Source: an uncultured Bacteroidales bacterium (lineage in GTDB: Bacteria; Bacteroidota; Bacteroidia; Bacteroidales; Bacteroidaceae). From it: 64,000 bases of DNA. The notes beneath the pieces were generated by a model that worked only from the letters and a program-made list of their open reading frames with translations, did no database searches and was not told the origin of the DNA. Below are positions 1 through 8,296 of the stretch, in pieces (positions within the stretch are counted from its first letter, which is position 1; every line of letters starts with the position of its first letter). A program made the translations under genes and the position numbers. The stretch is from contig CACYCZ010000091.1 of the NCBI GenBank assembly GCA_902773055.1, positions 1 through 64,000 of the forward strand, read 5' to 3'.

Positions 1-1519
1 AATAGAGTTCCTTGACATCATCCGCAGACAGCGCCTTGCCCCATATGCGCGCTATGGACATGTCACCGTTGAAGGGATAGTCGTTGCTGGAGTGGGTGAT
101 GTTGGCACGCGTGTCTGCCATGATGCCGAACCACTGATAGCCGGCAAAGGGGAAACAGAGATTGTCACCGGCATCCAAGGTAGCAGTGTTCTTTAGGGTG
201 CCATTGACATATAGACTTGTGGATTTGCCCAAACGGTCATATACGCCGACAATGTGGCAGTAGTCGTTGACGACAAGCTGTTGTGTCGCCAAGGTTCCGT
301 TGCCTGCACCCATCCTTGATGTAGAGGTATGATAGCCGAAGGTATTGCATACAAAGGTGGGATTTCCTGCCGAACCGCTGAACTGGATACCGATACCGCC
401 TTCCTGCTGGCATGAGAGCGGGTTTTGAGGGTCAGCAGACGGTTTGTTTAATTTGCAGTATACTTCAAAGGAAAAAGCATCGCCGAGTTGCGAGGTAATG
501 GAAGGATCGTAGAAGTAGTCGCGATAGAAGAAATTAAACGGAGTAGGATTTGAACACGTTGCTTCATAACGCTTCTGTTCGGTATTATAACGGGTCTGTG
601 GAGCTCTGTTACTGCCTATGGGGGCGGCATAGGGGGACATGTCAGTAACGGTGCTGTCTTTGCTGAAAAAGGCATCAAGAATAAGGGGATTACCAACAGC
701 GGGTATGGCAGGTTCGGTGTAATATTTGATGTCGTCGACGTAAAGTTTGCTGATTTCTGCGTCGGAAAGTGCTTTTCCGTAGATGCGGGCAAAGACAAAT
801 GTTGCACGGGATGACAACTGGCATGGGCCCGGTGACAGACTGTTGGTATTGTCTCCACCAAGACAGAACCACATGTTTTTCTGCCTCCTGGGATTGCCGA
901 AGTTTCCGTATATGAATTCATCGGCAGAGATATCGATGTCTTTGGCCATCTGTTTGCCGTTGATAAAAATACTGGCTTTATTGGTGACCTTGCTGACTGT
1001 GGCGACAACGTGATAGAATTTTCCTGTCACAATGTTATCCTCAGAGACTGTGATACTGTTTGTCTTGTTTCCCGTGGTGCTGTATTCCAGAGATATGCCT
1101 GTTCCGGAGGTGTACATGATGCTCCAGCCGCCGGCTTCCTGACTACTGAGAATCTTCTTTGTGGTTTTTGTGGCATTCTGCGTTTTCTGATCGTCCAGGC
1201 GGAAGAGTAGTTCCCATGTCACCTCTTTGCAGAAAGTCTGTCCAAGTGCATCGTCGGCGTCATACATGACATAGTAGTACCCGTTCTCATTATTGTCGGT
1301 GGCGCCATAAAACCTGTCGCGTATGGGGTCGTAGATAGTCTGTGCGCTGATAGGGTTATAAGGGGCACCTGTGTGGTTGGGAGCATCTGTGCCTCCGAGG
1401 ATGAGGCCAGACTGCCCAAAACTGATATCTAAGAGTGGTTCAGGGATGGTCTGTGTATTGGCAGAAGAGGGGGCCTTAGCAATACAATAGAGCAGTGATA
1501 TGATTAGGATAAACCTCAT
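1..1519 (-). CDS. LamG/concanavalin A-like jelly-roll protein, 3' end beyond the window
   Basis: I translated this frame by eye. It is open from an ATG at 1519 to the left edge without a stop, giving at least 506 residues. The N-terminus (MRFILIISLLYCIAKA) looks like a signal peptide. Two LamG_3-like jelly-roll modules follow. In each, a strand ending in a description of a small object (FINGKQM about residue 190, LYVNGTLKN about 440) is followed by an aromatic/Ala-Arg segment and the typical closing motif: FARIYGKALSDAEISKLY about 220-237, and ARIWGKALSADDVKELY at the very edge. Such modules bind carbohydrate or fold as spacers in secreted Bacteroidetes proteins; no catalytic motif is visible. 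A -7 motif TATCTTTG lies at 1549-1542. The C-terminus and any sorting tail are outside the window. The frame is certain, the ligand is unknown. Confidence 0.85.
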   Translation of the reverse strand, partial: MRFILIISLLYCIAKAPSSANTQTIPEPLLDISFGQSGLILGGTDAPNHTGAPYNPISAQTIYDPIRDRFYGATDNNENGYYYVMYDADDALGQTFCKEVTWELLFRLDDQKTQNATKTTKKILSSQEAGGWSIMYTSGTGISLEYSTTGNKTNSITVSEDNIVTGKFYHVVATVSKVTNKASIFINGKQMAKDIDISADEFIYGNFGNPRRQKNMWFCLGGDNTNSLSPGPCQLSSRATFVFARIYGKALSDAEISKLYVDDIKYYTEPAIPAVGNPLILDAFFSKDSTVTDMSPYAAPIGSNRAPQTRYNTEQKRYEATCSNPTPFNFFYRDYFYDPSITSQLGDAFSFEVYCKLNKPSADPQNPLSCQQEGGIGIQFSGSAGNPTFVCNTFGYHTSTSRMGAGNGTLATQQLVVNDYCHIVGVYDRLGKSTSLYVNGTLKNTATLDAGDNLCFPFAGYQWFGIMADTRANITHSSNDYPFNGDMSIARIWGKALSADDVKELY

Positions 1520-1541
1520 GCTTCAGAGAACTTTAGCATGA

Positions 1542-1549
1542 CAAAGATA
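1542..1549 (-). promoter_or_regulatory. Bacteroidetes -7 promoter motif for the LamG gene
   Basis: TATCTTTG on the minus strand (caaagata on plus) fits the TAnnTTTG consensus of the primary sigma factor of Bacteroidetes. It sits 22 bases upstream of the ATG at 1519. No clear -33 TTTG is seen. Confidence 0.5.
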
Positions 1550-1563
1550 AATAAAAGTATCCT

Positions 1564-1602
1564 AAAAAAAGAAGGAATCGAGACTTTTGTCCCGATTCCT
1601 TC
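1564..1602 (-). terminator. Rho-independent terminator of the calcineurin-like phosphoesterase gene
   Basis: The 10-bp inverted repeat GAAGGAATCG / CGATTCCTTC (1571-1580 with 1593-1602) is followed on the minus strand by a run of seven T. It lies 20 bases past the stop of the gene that ends at 1622 and before the LamG promoter, so the two genes are separate transcription units. Confidence 0.8.
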
Positions 1603-1621
1603 AAGAAAGAGAGATAAAAAT

Positions 1622-3553
1622 TTATTTTACAAAAAGTTTAGTACTTTCATTATTTACCGTAACGATATAGATGCCTTTCTGTACGGGGAATGTGTTGTGC
1701 CCGTTCTGCAGTTTATGAGTGCTTGTCATGCCATTGACATTGGTGATTTTTACCTCACCTTCTGAAGCAGATTCAACGCAAATGCTGCAGTTGTTGCTGT
1801 ATATGTTGGTCTGGCCCAGTGCATTCATGCGTTTCTGAATATCAGTCAGGATCATCTCTTCGTTGCCGGCTGTGAGGGCTTCAATAGTACAAGGGATAGG
1901 TCGTGTGACCGTTTTCTGATATATGTTGCCGAAGCGGTCGGTGACCTTGACAGTAATGCTGCTGGTGGGGCTGCTTGCCACTGCCCTGAATGAATGCAGG
2001 TTCCAGTTGGTAGCATTGTCTGTAGTGTAGGTGCCTTTGGCTTCAAAGCGTGGAATATCGTAGGTAAGTGTGTGATATACGTCTTCACAGCGCCAGCGTG
2101 TTACGGTGAGTTCCTTGCTGCCTTCAAACATCTGTACTTTCCACTTCGGGTCATAGTTGAATACATTGACCAGGATGACATTGTCTTCCAATGTGGAGTA
2201 GTCCTGACGGGAAGTAAATGTCTTGCGGATGGACTGTATGGTGGCGTTGGTCTTGTAGAATTCTCTGAGTGTATTGCCGTCAACGACACGGAACTGGGCA
2301 TTGCCGTTGTTTTCAAGGTCATGGAATTGCCATGTGATGGTGTCACCGTTAATATAGAACATTTGCCATCCACCGGGGGTTCCGTCGTTGCAGTTGGTGT
2401 GGCCGGAGTAGTAGCCAGCCCACCAGAGGTTGCCGCCTACGGCACCAAGTGTGTGTTCAAAGATATTGTTGAAACCGTAGTTGGTAGGCTCTATGTTGTA
2501 GGTGTTGTGCCTGTGTCCGGAGAGAATGTGAACGGCCTTGAAGTCTTTCATTAGGTTGCAGGCTTTCTGGGTCGTATTGTTAGACAGGATGACATTGGGC
2601 ACGAATGAAGCGTTGAGCCCCCATAGCGGGCAATGTACGCTGAGTATGATGGTGGCATCCTTGGGAACATAGGAAAGGTCTTTTTCCAGCCATGCCAACT
2701 GATCATCGGCAAAGGCCTGGGTGTAGTCTCGGTCACCTACGATGCCGGTAACATAGGAGGCTCCTTCGGTGCGGGTGTTCTTGTAGATGATATCATCCAA
2801 CACAACGTAGTGTATTTTTCCAATATTGTAAGAATAGCAGTTCGGTCCCATAATCTGGCGGAAGCGGGCAGAGGCTGCAAAGTCAGTGTTGTCGCTTTGT
2901 GGAGTAGCTCCGTCGTGGTCATGATTACCCATGACGGCGAAGTGGCGCATCTTAAAGCTGTTGTAGTTGTTGATGAGTGTAGCTTTGTAGTTGGCAATAT
3001 CATAGTTTTTGTAATACCAGTAATAGTCCCATGACAGGTCACCCAAAACGGTTGTATATATAGGTGTGGAGCCTGCTGCAGCTATTTCCTGCTTTGTCCG
3101 TGGAAAGTAGGTCGTCGTATACTGGTTGTAGTCATTGTCATCGCTGCGGTTGCCGACCTGAGGATCAGCCTGGAAGAACATGATATGGTTTTCGTTGTTT
3201 TCAACCTTCAGTTTGAAGTCGTGTTTCTCAACCTTAGAGGGTGTGTTTGGGAATTTCATGGCTTGCCAGAAGGGTGGGAAAATCTTATCTGCCGTTTCTG
3301 AACTGGCGCTGGTATATGGCATGTAACCCGATGGGATGACATAGAAAATATAGCCGTTCTTCTTGTCTGTGTTGATGTAATAGTTTCCTTCAGCATCGGT
3401 CTGTGTGAAATTGTAGCCGTCAGATACGACAACGTCTTTAACGCCTACGCCGGAGCAGGTAATTTTGCCGTAGACGTTATATTCATCTTCTGCGTGGAGC
3501 AGGGTAATGCCCAGCAGTGTGCAAAATAATAATGTAACGTAGAATTTGTTCAT
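1622..3553 (-). CDS. secreted calcineurin-like metallophosphoesterase with a possible T9SS sorting tail
   Basis: A 643-residue protein with a signal peptide (about 1-21). The domain order matches Bacteroidetes calcineurin-like proteins: an N-terminal beta domain (about 25-115), a metallophosphatase core, and a C-terminal beta domain (about 390-560). Metal and catalytic motifs are visible: QADPQ 128-132 (a D-x-Q variant of the usual DxH), GD 171-172, GNHD 209-212, H307 and GHRH 346-349. The last 60 residues (starting ITNVNGM, ending IYIVTVNNESTKLFVK) resemble a type A C-terminal sorting domain of the type IX secretion system. The substrate is unknown; the downstream neighbour in this strand is the LamG protein, and a glycerophosphodiesterase lies 76 bases upstream, so a role in scavenging phosphate esters at the cell surface is plausible inference. 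Confidence 0.85.
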   Translation of the reverse strand: MNKFYVTLLFCTLLGITLLHAEDEYNVYGKITCSGVGVKDVVVSDGYNFTQTDAEGNYYINTDKKNGYIFYVIPSGYMPYTSASSETADKIFPPFWQAMKFPNTPSKVEKHDFKLKVENNENHIMFFQADPQVGNRSDDNDYNQYTTTYFPRTKQEIAAAGSTPIYTTVLGDLSWDYYWYYKNYDIANYKATLINNYNSFKMRHFAVMGNHDHDGATPQSDNTDFAASARFRQIMGPNCYSYNIGKIHYVVLDDIIYKNTRTEGASYVTGIVGDRDYTQAFADDQLAWLEKDLSYVPKDATIILSVHCPLWGLNASFVPNVILSNNTTQKACNLMKDFKAVHILSGHRHNTYNIEPTNYGFNNIFEHTLGAVGGNLWWAGYYSGHTNCNDGTPGGWQMFYINGDTITWQFHDLENNGNAQFRVVDGNTLREFYKTNATIQSIRKTFTSRQDYSTLEDNVILVNVFNYDPKWKVQMFEGSKELTVTRWRCEDVYHTLTYDIPRFEAKGTYTTDNATNWNLHSFRAVASSPTSSITVKVTDRFGNIYQKTVTRPIPCTIEALTAGNEEMILTDIQKRMNALGQTNIYSNNCSICVESASEGEVKITNVNGMTSTHKLQNGHNTFPVQKGIYIVTVNNESTKLFVK

Positions 3554-3629
3554 ATGTTATAGTTTTATCAGTGGTTTTGTGATGGATTTAACAATTCTAT
3601 TTGGCTGTATAGGGTATGTCTGCTGTTGG

Positions 3630-4454
3630 CTAAAGCCCTTGTAATGCCTTCTTGTAGGCTTTTTTGTTAGCTTTGTGTACCTGTAGCAGGCGTTCTGGTT
3701 CATCAGTTGTGATGTAGTTGAAGCCTTGATTCATGAAGTAGAGCATCTCGTCTTCCTTATTGACGACCCAAACGTTGAAGTGCAGCCCCATTTTTTTGAA
3801 TTCAGGCATCCACTCGGGATGGCGTTTGTATTGCTTACTGTGATAGTCAAGGCATTTGATACCCTGCAGACGGATGTTCCCCGGGGTGCATTCGGGATCG
3901 TCTTGCTTCCATTTGCCCAGATAGGCAACGGGGAGGTCGGTGACACTCCGCAGGTTTACACCGGCCGGCATATAGCCGACAAGATATTCAACCCAGTCAT
4001 GGGCGCCCATTTTTTCGACGAGAGCATTTATGGCCAGTGCCAGTTTGATGGTGCGTGGCTTGTCCTTGACGGATGACTTGATGTCAATGATGAGCTTGGT
4101 CTTTTTCTGCTTCAACACTTCGGTGATGTACTCTTGCAGAGTAGGCATGGTTTCGCCGTTGGATAGTTTTTGAGCCCGTAATTCGGCAAATGGAGTTTCC
4201 TCAATCAATTTTCCGTTGCGCTTGCTGTCGTGAAAGATGACCATAGAGTCTTCTTTGGTAAACCATACGTCGCATTCGCTGCCGTGGCAGCCCATGCGTG
4301 CCGCATCGCGGAATGATGCCAGCGAATTTTGAGGGTTACCGGTGTTCTTCCATGCACCACGGTGAGCGATGACGGGATTATCGTTCCATCCCTTGCCGTA
4401 GGCTGATAAAAAGAGGACAAGGGCAAATAGGGTAAATGTAGTTATTTTCTTCAT
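3630..4454 (-). CDS. glycerophosphodiester phosphodiesterase, secreted
   Basis: A 274-residue GDPD-family TIM barrel with a signal peptide (MKKITTFTLFALVLFLSAYG). The family signature HRG is at 31-33, the metal-binding pair E60 and D62 in SECDVW, and the catalytic histidine H75 in FHDSKRNG. These proteins split glycerophosphodiesters from phospholipid head groups into glycerol-3-phosphate and an alcohol. Localisation is probably periplasmic. It lies 76 bases before the calcineurin-like gene in the same direction and may share its transcript. A second GDPD of different sequence is encoded at 36240-37220. The substrate alcohol cannot be read from the sequence. Confidence 0.9.
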   Translation of the reverse strand: MKKITTFTLFALVLFLSAYGKGWNDNPVIAHRGAWKNTGNPQNSLASFRDAARMGCHGSECDVWFTKEDSMVIFHDSKRNGKLIEETPFAELRAQKLSNGETMPTLQEYITEVLKQKKTKLIIDIKSSVKDKPRTIKLALAINALVEKMGAHDWVEYLVGYMPAGVNLRSVTDLPVAYLGKWKQDDPECTPGNIRLQGIKCLDYHSKQYKRHPEWMPEFKKMGLHFNVWVVNKEDEMLYFMNQGFNYITTDEPERLLQVHKANKKAYKKALQGL

Positions 4455-4699
4455 AAACGTATTATGTATTGATGCTCATTAAGTGCGAAAATACAAATAA
4501 AATGTGAAATATAAATGTGGTAAATGAGGAAAAAAGATGTTTTTTTATTGTCAGCCAATAGATTTCCTTTTCATTTTCCGGGTCGGTGTGCAATCTTGCA
4601 TAGCTGTTGTCAGCCCACTCACTGATTGCAGTGTTGTGTATATATGCTAAGGGGAATATGCTCTGTAGGCCATTCTGAGGCGTTATTGGCGCTATGACG

Positions 4700-4789
4700 T
4701 TTATGTTTACCATTGCTGAATGTATGTTCCGCGACGCTGAACGTATATTCCGCAACGGTGAACATATGTTCAGCATCGGTGAATATAAA
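4700..4789. repeat. 90-bp 21-bp-period dyad element, copy A
   Basis: Units in order: TTTATGTTT, spacer ACCATTGCT, GAATGTATGTTC, spacer CGCGACGCT, GAACGTATATTC, spacer CGCAACGGT, GAACATATGTTC, spacer AGCATCGGT, GAATATAAA. The copy is 90 bp long and lies in the 639-bp gap between the divergent GDPD (4454) and surE (5094) genes, where I see no other gene apart from a -7 promoter motif near 5063. The open frame across it at 4462-4884 on the minus strand encodes a heptad repeat caused by the 21-bp period and is rejected as a gene. Confidence 0.9.
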
Positions 4790-5062
4790 ATGTATCGCGG
4801 AGAAAATCCATTTCTGATGGTACAGAGTGTGTTTTTCAGCGGCCTGTATTGAAATGTCATGCTGATGTGCAGTTGCATGTGCATGAGATTTCGATAAAAA
4901 GATATTATGTGACGGGGGCTGTGATTATGGGCTTTGTGAAATGAGCGTCAATTCATTCTGGGTACGGGCCGTCGGGGGAGTATGGCGGAAATATGTATTG
5001 GCCGATCAAGGCATAATTGCACCGACCGAGAGAAGAACCCCTTATGATTGATAGTTTTTTCG

Positions 5063-5070
5063 TATCTTTG
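5063..5070 (+). promoter_or_regulatory. -7 promoter motif for surE-lpxB
   Basis: TATCTTTG matches TAnnTTTG and lies 23 bases before the surE ATG. No TTTG at the expected -33 distance was found, so this is a partial match only. The rest of 4790-5093 holds nothing I can support. Confidence 0.45.
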
Positions 5071-5093
5071 TCAGTAATAATATATATATGTAA

Positions 5094-5852
5094 ATGAAAC
5101 CGCTGATCCTTATATCCAATGATGACGGCTATCTGGCCAAGGGCATCAGATGTCTGACAGAAATGTTGCGCCCTTTGGGAGAGATTGTCGTGGTAGCACC
5201 CGACAGGCCGCGCTCTGCTGCCGGATGCAGTATAACATCGACAGTGCCGATATCGGCCAAAATGGTCAGGAAGGAGGAAGGCATGACCGTGTATGCGTGT
5301 ACGGGAACGCCGGCAGACTGCACAAAATTAGCTTTGAGCCAGTATGTTGACCGTACCCCCGATATCGTTGTTTCCGGAATCAATCATGGAACAAACGCTA
5401 CGATTAATGAACATTATTCAGGTACGGTAAGCATTACGAAGGAAGGTGCGATGCATGGTATACCTTCGGTGGCTTTTTCCTTATGCGATTTTGACGAGGA
5501 TGCAGACTTCAACCCGATGACGTCTTATGTGCAGCAAATCGTCAGGATGGTGCTGGAAAAGGGATTGCCCTACGGCTCTCTGTTGAATGTAAACTTTCCG
5601 CCAGTATCTCCATATAAGGGAATCAAAATATGTAAAATGGCCCTTGGGGTCTGGAAAGATGAGTTTACCAGACATGAAACCTATTATAACAAGGATTACT
5701 ACTGGCTCGGAGGTGTGAATATTGACAGGGATCCGAACGACACTTTGAATGACAACTGGGCGTTAGACCAAGGCTATGTTGCAATCACGCCGATAAAGAT
5801 AGATGAGACTGACTATAGTCTGATGGAAGAAATGGCAGGCTGGAATTTATGA
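5094..5852 (+). CDS. surE: 5'/3'-nucleotidase SurE
   Basis: A 252-residue protein, the normal family length. The metal-binding NDDG motif is at 9-12, followed by the SurE core (APDRPRSAAGCSIT about 35-48, ACTGTPADC about 64-72, VSGINHGTN about 91-99). SurE removes phosphate from nucleoside 5'- and 3'-monophosphates and acts in the cytoplasm in nucleotide salvage. The stop overlaps the lpxB start in ATGA, so the two genes are translationally coupled. This pairing is common in Bacteroidales. Confidence 0.97.
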   Translation: MKPLILISNDDGYLAKGIRCLTEMLRPLGEIVVVAPDRPRSAAGCSITSTVPISAKMVRKEEGMTVYACTGTPADCTKLALSQYVDRTPDIVVSGINHGTNATINEHYSGTVSITKEGAMHGIPSVAFSLCDFDEDADFNPMTSYVQQIVRMVLEKGLPYGSLLNVNFPPVSPYKGIKICKMALGVWKDEFTRHETYYNKDYYWLGGVNIDRDPNDTLNDNWALDQGYVAITPIKIDETDYSLMEEMAGWNL

Positions 5853-7033
5853 AATATTTTCTGATAGCAGGCGAGGCCAGTGGTGATTTGCATGCGTCAA
5901 ATCTGATGCAGGCTATCAAGGAGCAGGATGCTTCGGCCACGTTTGTCTTCTATGGTGGCGACAAGATGACGGCAGTGGGAGGCAAATGCCTGTGCCATTA
6001 CCGAAACATCGCATTTATGGGCTTTATCCCCGTACTGATGCACCTGAAGACAATCTTGAGGGCCATGAAGGCTTGCAAAAAGGCTATCGTGGAGGAAAAT
6101 CCCAATGTGGTCATACTTGTGGATTATCCTGGTTTCAACCTGTCGATTGCCAAGTTTGTAAAAGAGAATACAAGCATACCAGTGTATTACTACATCTTGC
6201 CCAAAGTATGGGCATGGAAGGAAAAGAGAACCGAAAAGATAAAGGCTTATGTGGATGAATGCTTCTCGATATTGCCGTTTGAAGTGCCGTTCTTTGAGGA
6301 AAAGCATCAGTGCAAGATACACTATGTCGGCAATCCTTCGGTAGATGAAATATGTGAATATCAGAAAACGCATCCAGCTGACCGTCCTCAGTTCCTGACC
6401 CGTAATGGTATGAAGGACAAGCCCATCATAGCCTTGCTTCCCGGTAGTCGCATGCAGGAAATCAAGGATAATTTCCTCCGTATGGTCAAGGCCGCCTTGC
6501 CGTATGCCGAAAAGGGATACCAGTTGGTTGTGGCAGGTGCACCCGATATTGCCGACAATGATTACTGGCAATATCTGGACAGGGAGAACATCGCGCTGCC
6601 TCAAGAGAGTTTCTTTATCTTGAGAGAACAGACTTTTGCTATCCTTCAGAATGCAGAAGCTGCACTCGTGACATCTGGAACAGCCACTTTGGAGACGGCA
6701 TTGTTCCGTGTGCCTCAAGTCGTGTGCTATTATATTCCCATGGGCAAATGGGTGAGGAAAATCAAACCTTATTTCCTGAAAGTAAAATATATATCATTGG
6801 TTAATCTGACCGTAAACAAGGAATTGGTCAGAGAACTGATAGGCGATGAGGTCAATCCGGCCATGATGCGGTACGAACTATCCCAGATACTGGTTGATGG
6901 CAATAGGCGCACAAGTGTAGCGGAAGGCTATGACGAGATGACCCGACAGCTTGGAGAGGCCGGAGCTCCTCGCCATGCCGCAGAAATGATATGCAAGTTG
7001 TTGAAAAATAAAGTCTATTCCTTCGGCGCCTGA
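5849..7033 (+). CDS. lpxB: lipid-A-disaccharide synthase
   Basis: A 394-residue GT19 glycosyltransferase, slightly longer than the roughly 380 typical of the family. The N-terminal GEASGDLH (8-15), VDYPGFN (about 91-97), KVWAWK (about 118-123) and LLPGSR (about 197-202) motifs are all present. It condenses UDP-2,3-diacylglucosamine with lipid X to form the lipid A disaccharide at the inner membrane. Its start overlaps the surE stop by four bases. Its 3' end overlaps the convergent histidine phosphatase gene by 19 bases, which is unusual enough to be noted separately. Confidence 0.97.
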   Translation: MKYFLIAGEASGDLHASNLMQAIKEQDASATFVFYGGDKMTAVGGKCLCHYRNIAFMGFIPVLMHLKTILRAMKACKKAIVEENPNVVILVDYPGFNLSIAKFVKENTSIPVYYYILPKVWAWKEKRTEKIKAYVDECFSILPFEVPFFEEKHQCKIHYVGNPSVDEICEYQKTHPADRPQFLTRNGMKDKPIIALLPGSRMQEIKDNFLRMVKAALPYAEKGYQLVVAGAPDIADNDYWQYLDRENIALPQESFFILREQTFAILQNAEAALVTSGTATLETALFRVPQVVCYYIPMGKWVRKIKPYFLKVKYISLVNLTVNKELVRELIGDEVNPAMMRYELSQILVDGNRRTSVAEGYDEMTRQLGEAGAPRHAAEMICKLLKNKVYSFGA

Positions 7034-8292
7034 TTCAGGATGGAGAGATAGTAGTTGCGGACATCTTCCCATTTGTAGTAAGGCGCAGTGGCACTATGCA
7101 GAGGAATGGTCTGCTCACGTTCATTGAGCAATATCTTTACCAGGTCAGGGCTGCCAGCCTTTCTGTAAAACACCAATTGTATGTTCCCTGCCATAGGGTA
7201 GATATTATAGTTGCGCCAGTGTTCTGCAACCTCATCTCCATTGGTACTTGAATAGTCGGTGTCCTTGAGTTTCATCAGACAGGCCAGTGGCAGCAAGTCC
7301 ACCTCATGGCCGAACCGTAATGTTATGTTGTTTTGTGCAGACATCAGGCAGGTGTCGGCCACAGAAATGATATTGCGAAGCAGATAAACTTGAGTGTATG
7401 GAACTTTGTTGTATGTCAGAGGATTGAAAGAATATTCAATGTACCATTTGAAGTTGTCCCTTTTCCATAGACTGAATATTTCTTCAGGCTTGAAGATGTC
7501 GTAGATGTCAAAATTTATACCCTCATTTTGGACCATGTTGGCGAGTGTGAACATTTGCTGCATGAATTCTCTTGGGTTGACATTTTCCTTGATGAATTGC
7601 TCATCGGTAAAGATAGCGTGGACAAACCTGTCGGGATTTATCGTTTTCTTGGTGTATTCTTTCAAGGCCTTGACAGCTTCGGGAGTTTTACGGTATCTGT
7701 ATGCTGTAGCATCTTGGGTATCCATATACCATACGTCATGTTGGGATGCATCTGTCTTGATGGTCAGTTGGGGGCAGCATTCCTTGAGTGTGATGCATTG
7801 GTTCACCATCGACATCATGGTGCGTTGCAGAGGGGTGGACAGAGCGTCAACGTGGGTATTGTTTGTAAATAATTCGGGGAAGTGCTCATAAATCCTTTTG
7901 GCAATGCCCTGATGTTGCCGGGCACCTACGATGGTAAGTTCTCCTATGCGCCCGTGTGCCATTCGCTCAAGGGAGTCAATGACACTCATAGTTCTTTTTC
8001 CCAGTGTTGAGATGCATGCTTTGCTGTATGCTTTTCTCAGCAGCGCAAGAGGTTCCTCATAGTCTTTATAAACCGAGAGATGGCGTGAACCATGCCGGGC
8101 ATACATACTCAAGTAAATGGGCTTGTAGCCTTTAGGAGCATCGGTGTAAACAATGTTCGCAGGCTCAATGTAGCTGCATAGGTTGCTTCCGGATAATTTA
8201 AAGTCAGCGAAGATGGCATCTTTTGCAGTGTGTTGAGCGTGTATCCCTGAAAGTATGCCGATAAAGAGTATGAAGGAAAAAAAGTATTTCAT
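7015..8292 (-). CDS. secreted histidine phosphatase (branch 2, acid phosphatase/phytase-like)
   Basis: I start the gene at the ATG at 8292 (425 residues), because the upstream extension runs antisense into cdsA and lacks sense, while MKYFFSFILFIGILSGIHAQ is a good signal peptide. The phosphohistidine motif RHGSRH is at 66-71, and the distal HE dyad at 329-330, where branch-2 enzymes carry HD or HE. This makes it a periplasmic or secreted phosphomonoesterase; phytase or inositol-polyphosphate activity is possible but not shown. It follows cdsA with a 4-base gap, so it belongs to the rsfS-ftsH-cdsA transcript, and it overlaps lpxB tail to tail. Confidence 0.85.
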   Translation of the reverse strand: MKYFFSFILFIGILSGIHAQHTAKDAIFADFKLSGSNLCSYIEPANIVYTDAPKGYKPIYLSMYARHGSRHLSVYKDYEEPLALLRKAYSKACISTLGKRTMSVIDSLERMAHGRIGELTIVGARQHQGIAKRIYEHFPELFTNNTHVDALSTPLQRTMMSMVNQCITLKECCPQLTIKTDASQHDVWYMDTQDATAYRYRKTPEAVKALKEYTKKTINPDRFVHAIFTDEQFIKENVNPREFMQQMFTLANMVQNEGINFDIYDIFKPEEIFSLWKRDNFKWYIEYSFNPLTYNKVPYTQVYLLRNIISVADTCLMSAQNNITLRFGHEVDLLPLACLMKLKDTDYSSTNGDEVAEHWRNYNIYPMAGNIQLVFYRKAGSPDLVKILLNEREQTIPLHSATAPYYKWEDVRNYYLSILNQAPKE

Positions 8293-8296
8293 ATTG

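Noticed and set aside
4462-4884. Minus-strand open frame of 140 codons with heptad repeat (RNIRSASRNIHSA)
   Set aside because: The repeat is the translation of dyad element copy A; a 21-bp period without stops keeps all frames open. Similar false frames occur at the other copies (11946-12131, 22630-22848, 39266-39568, 54026-54259, 54123-54392).
5897-6718. Minus-strand open frame of 273 codons
   Set aside because: Antisense to lpxB, no recognisable domain, no promoter or ribosome site.
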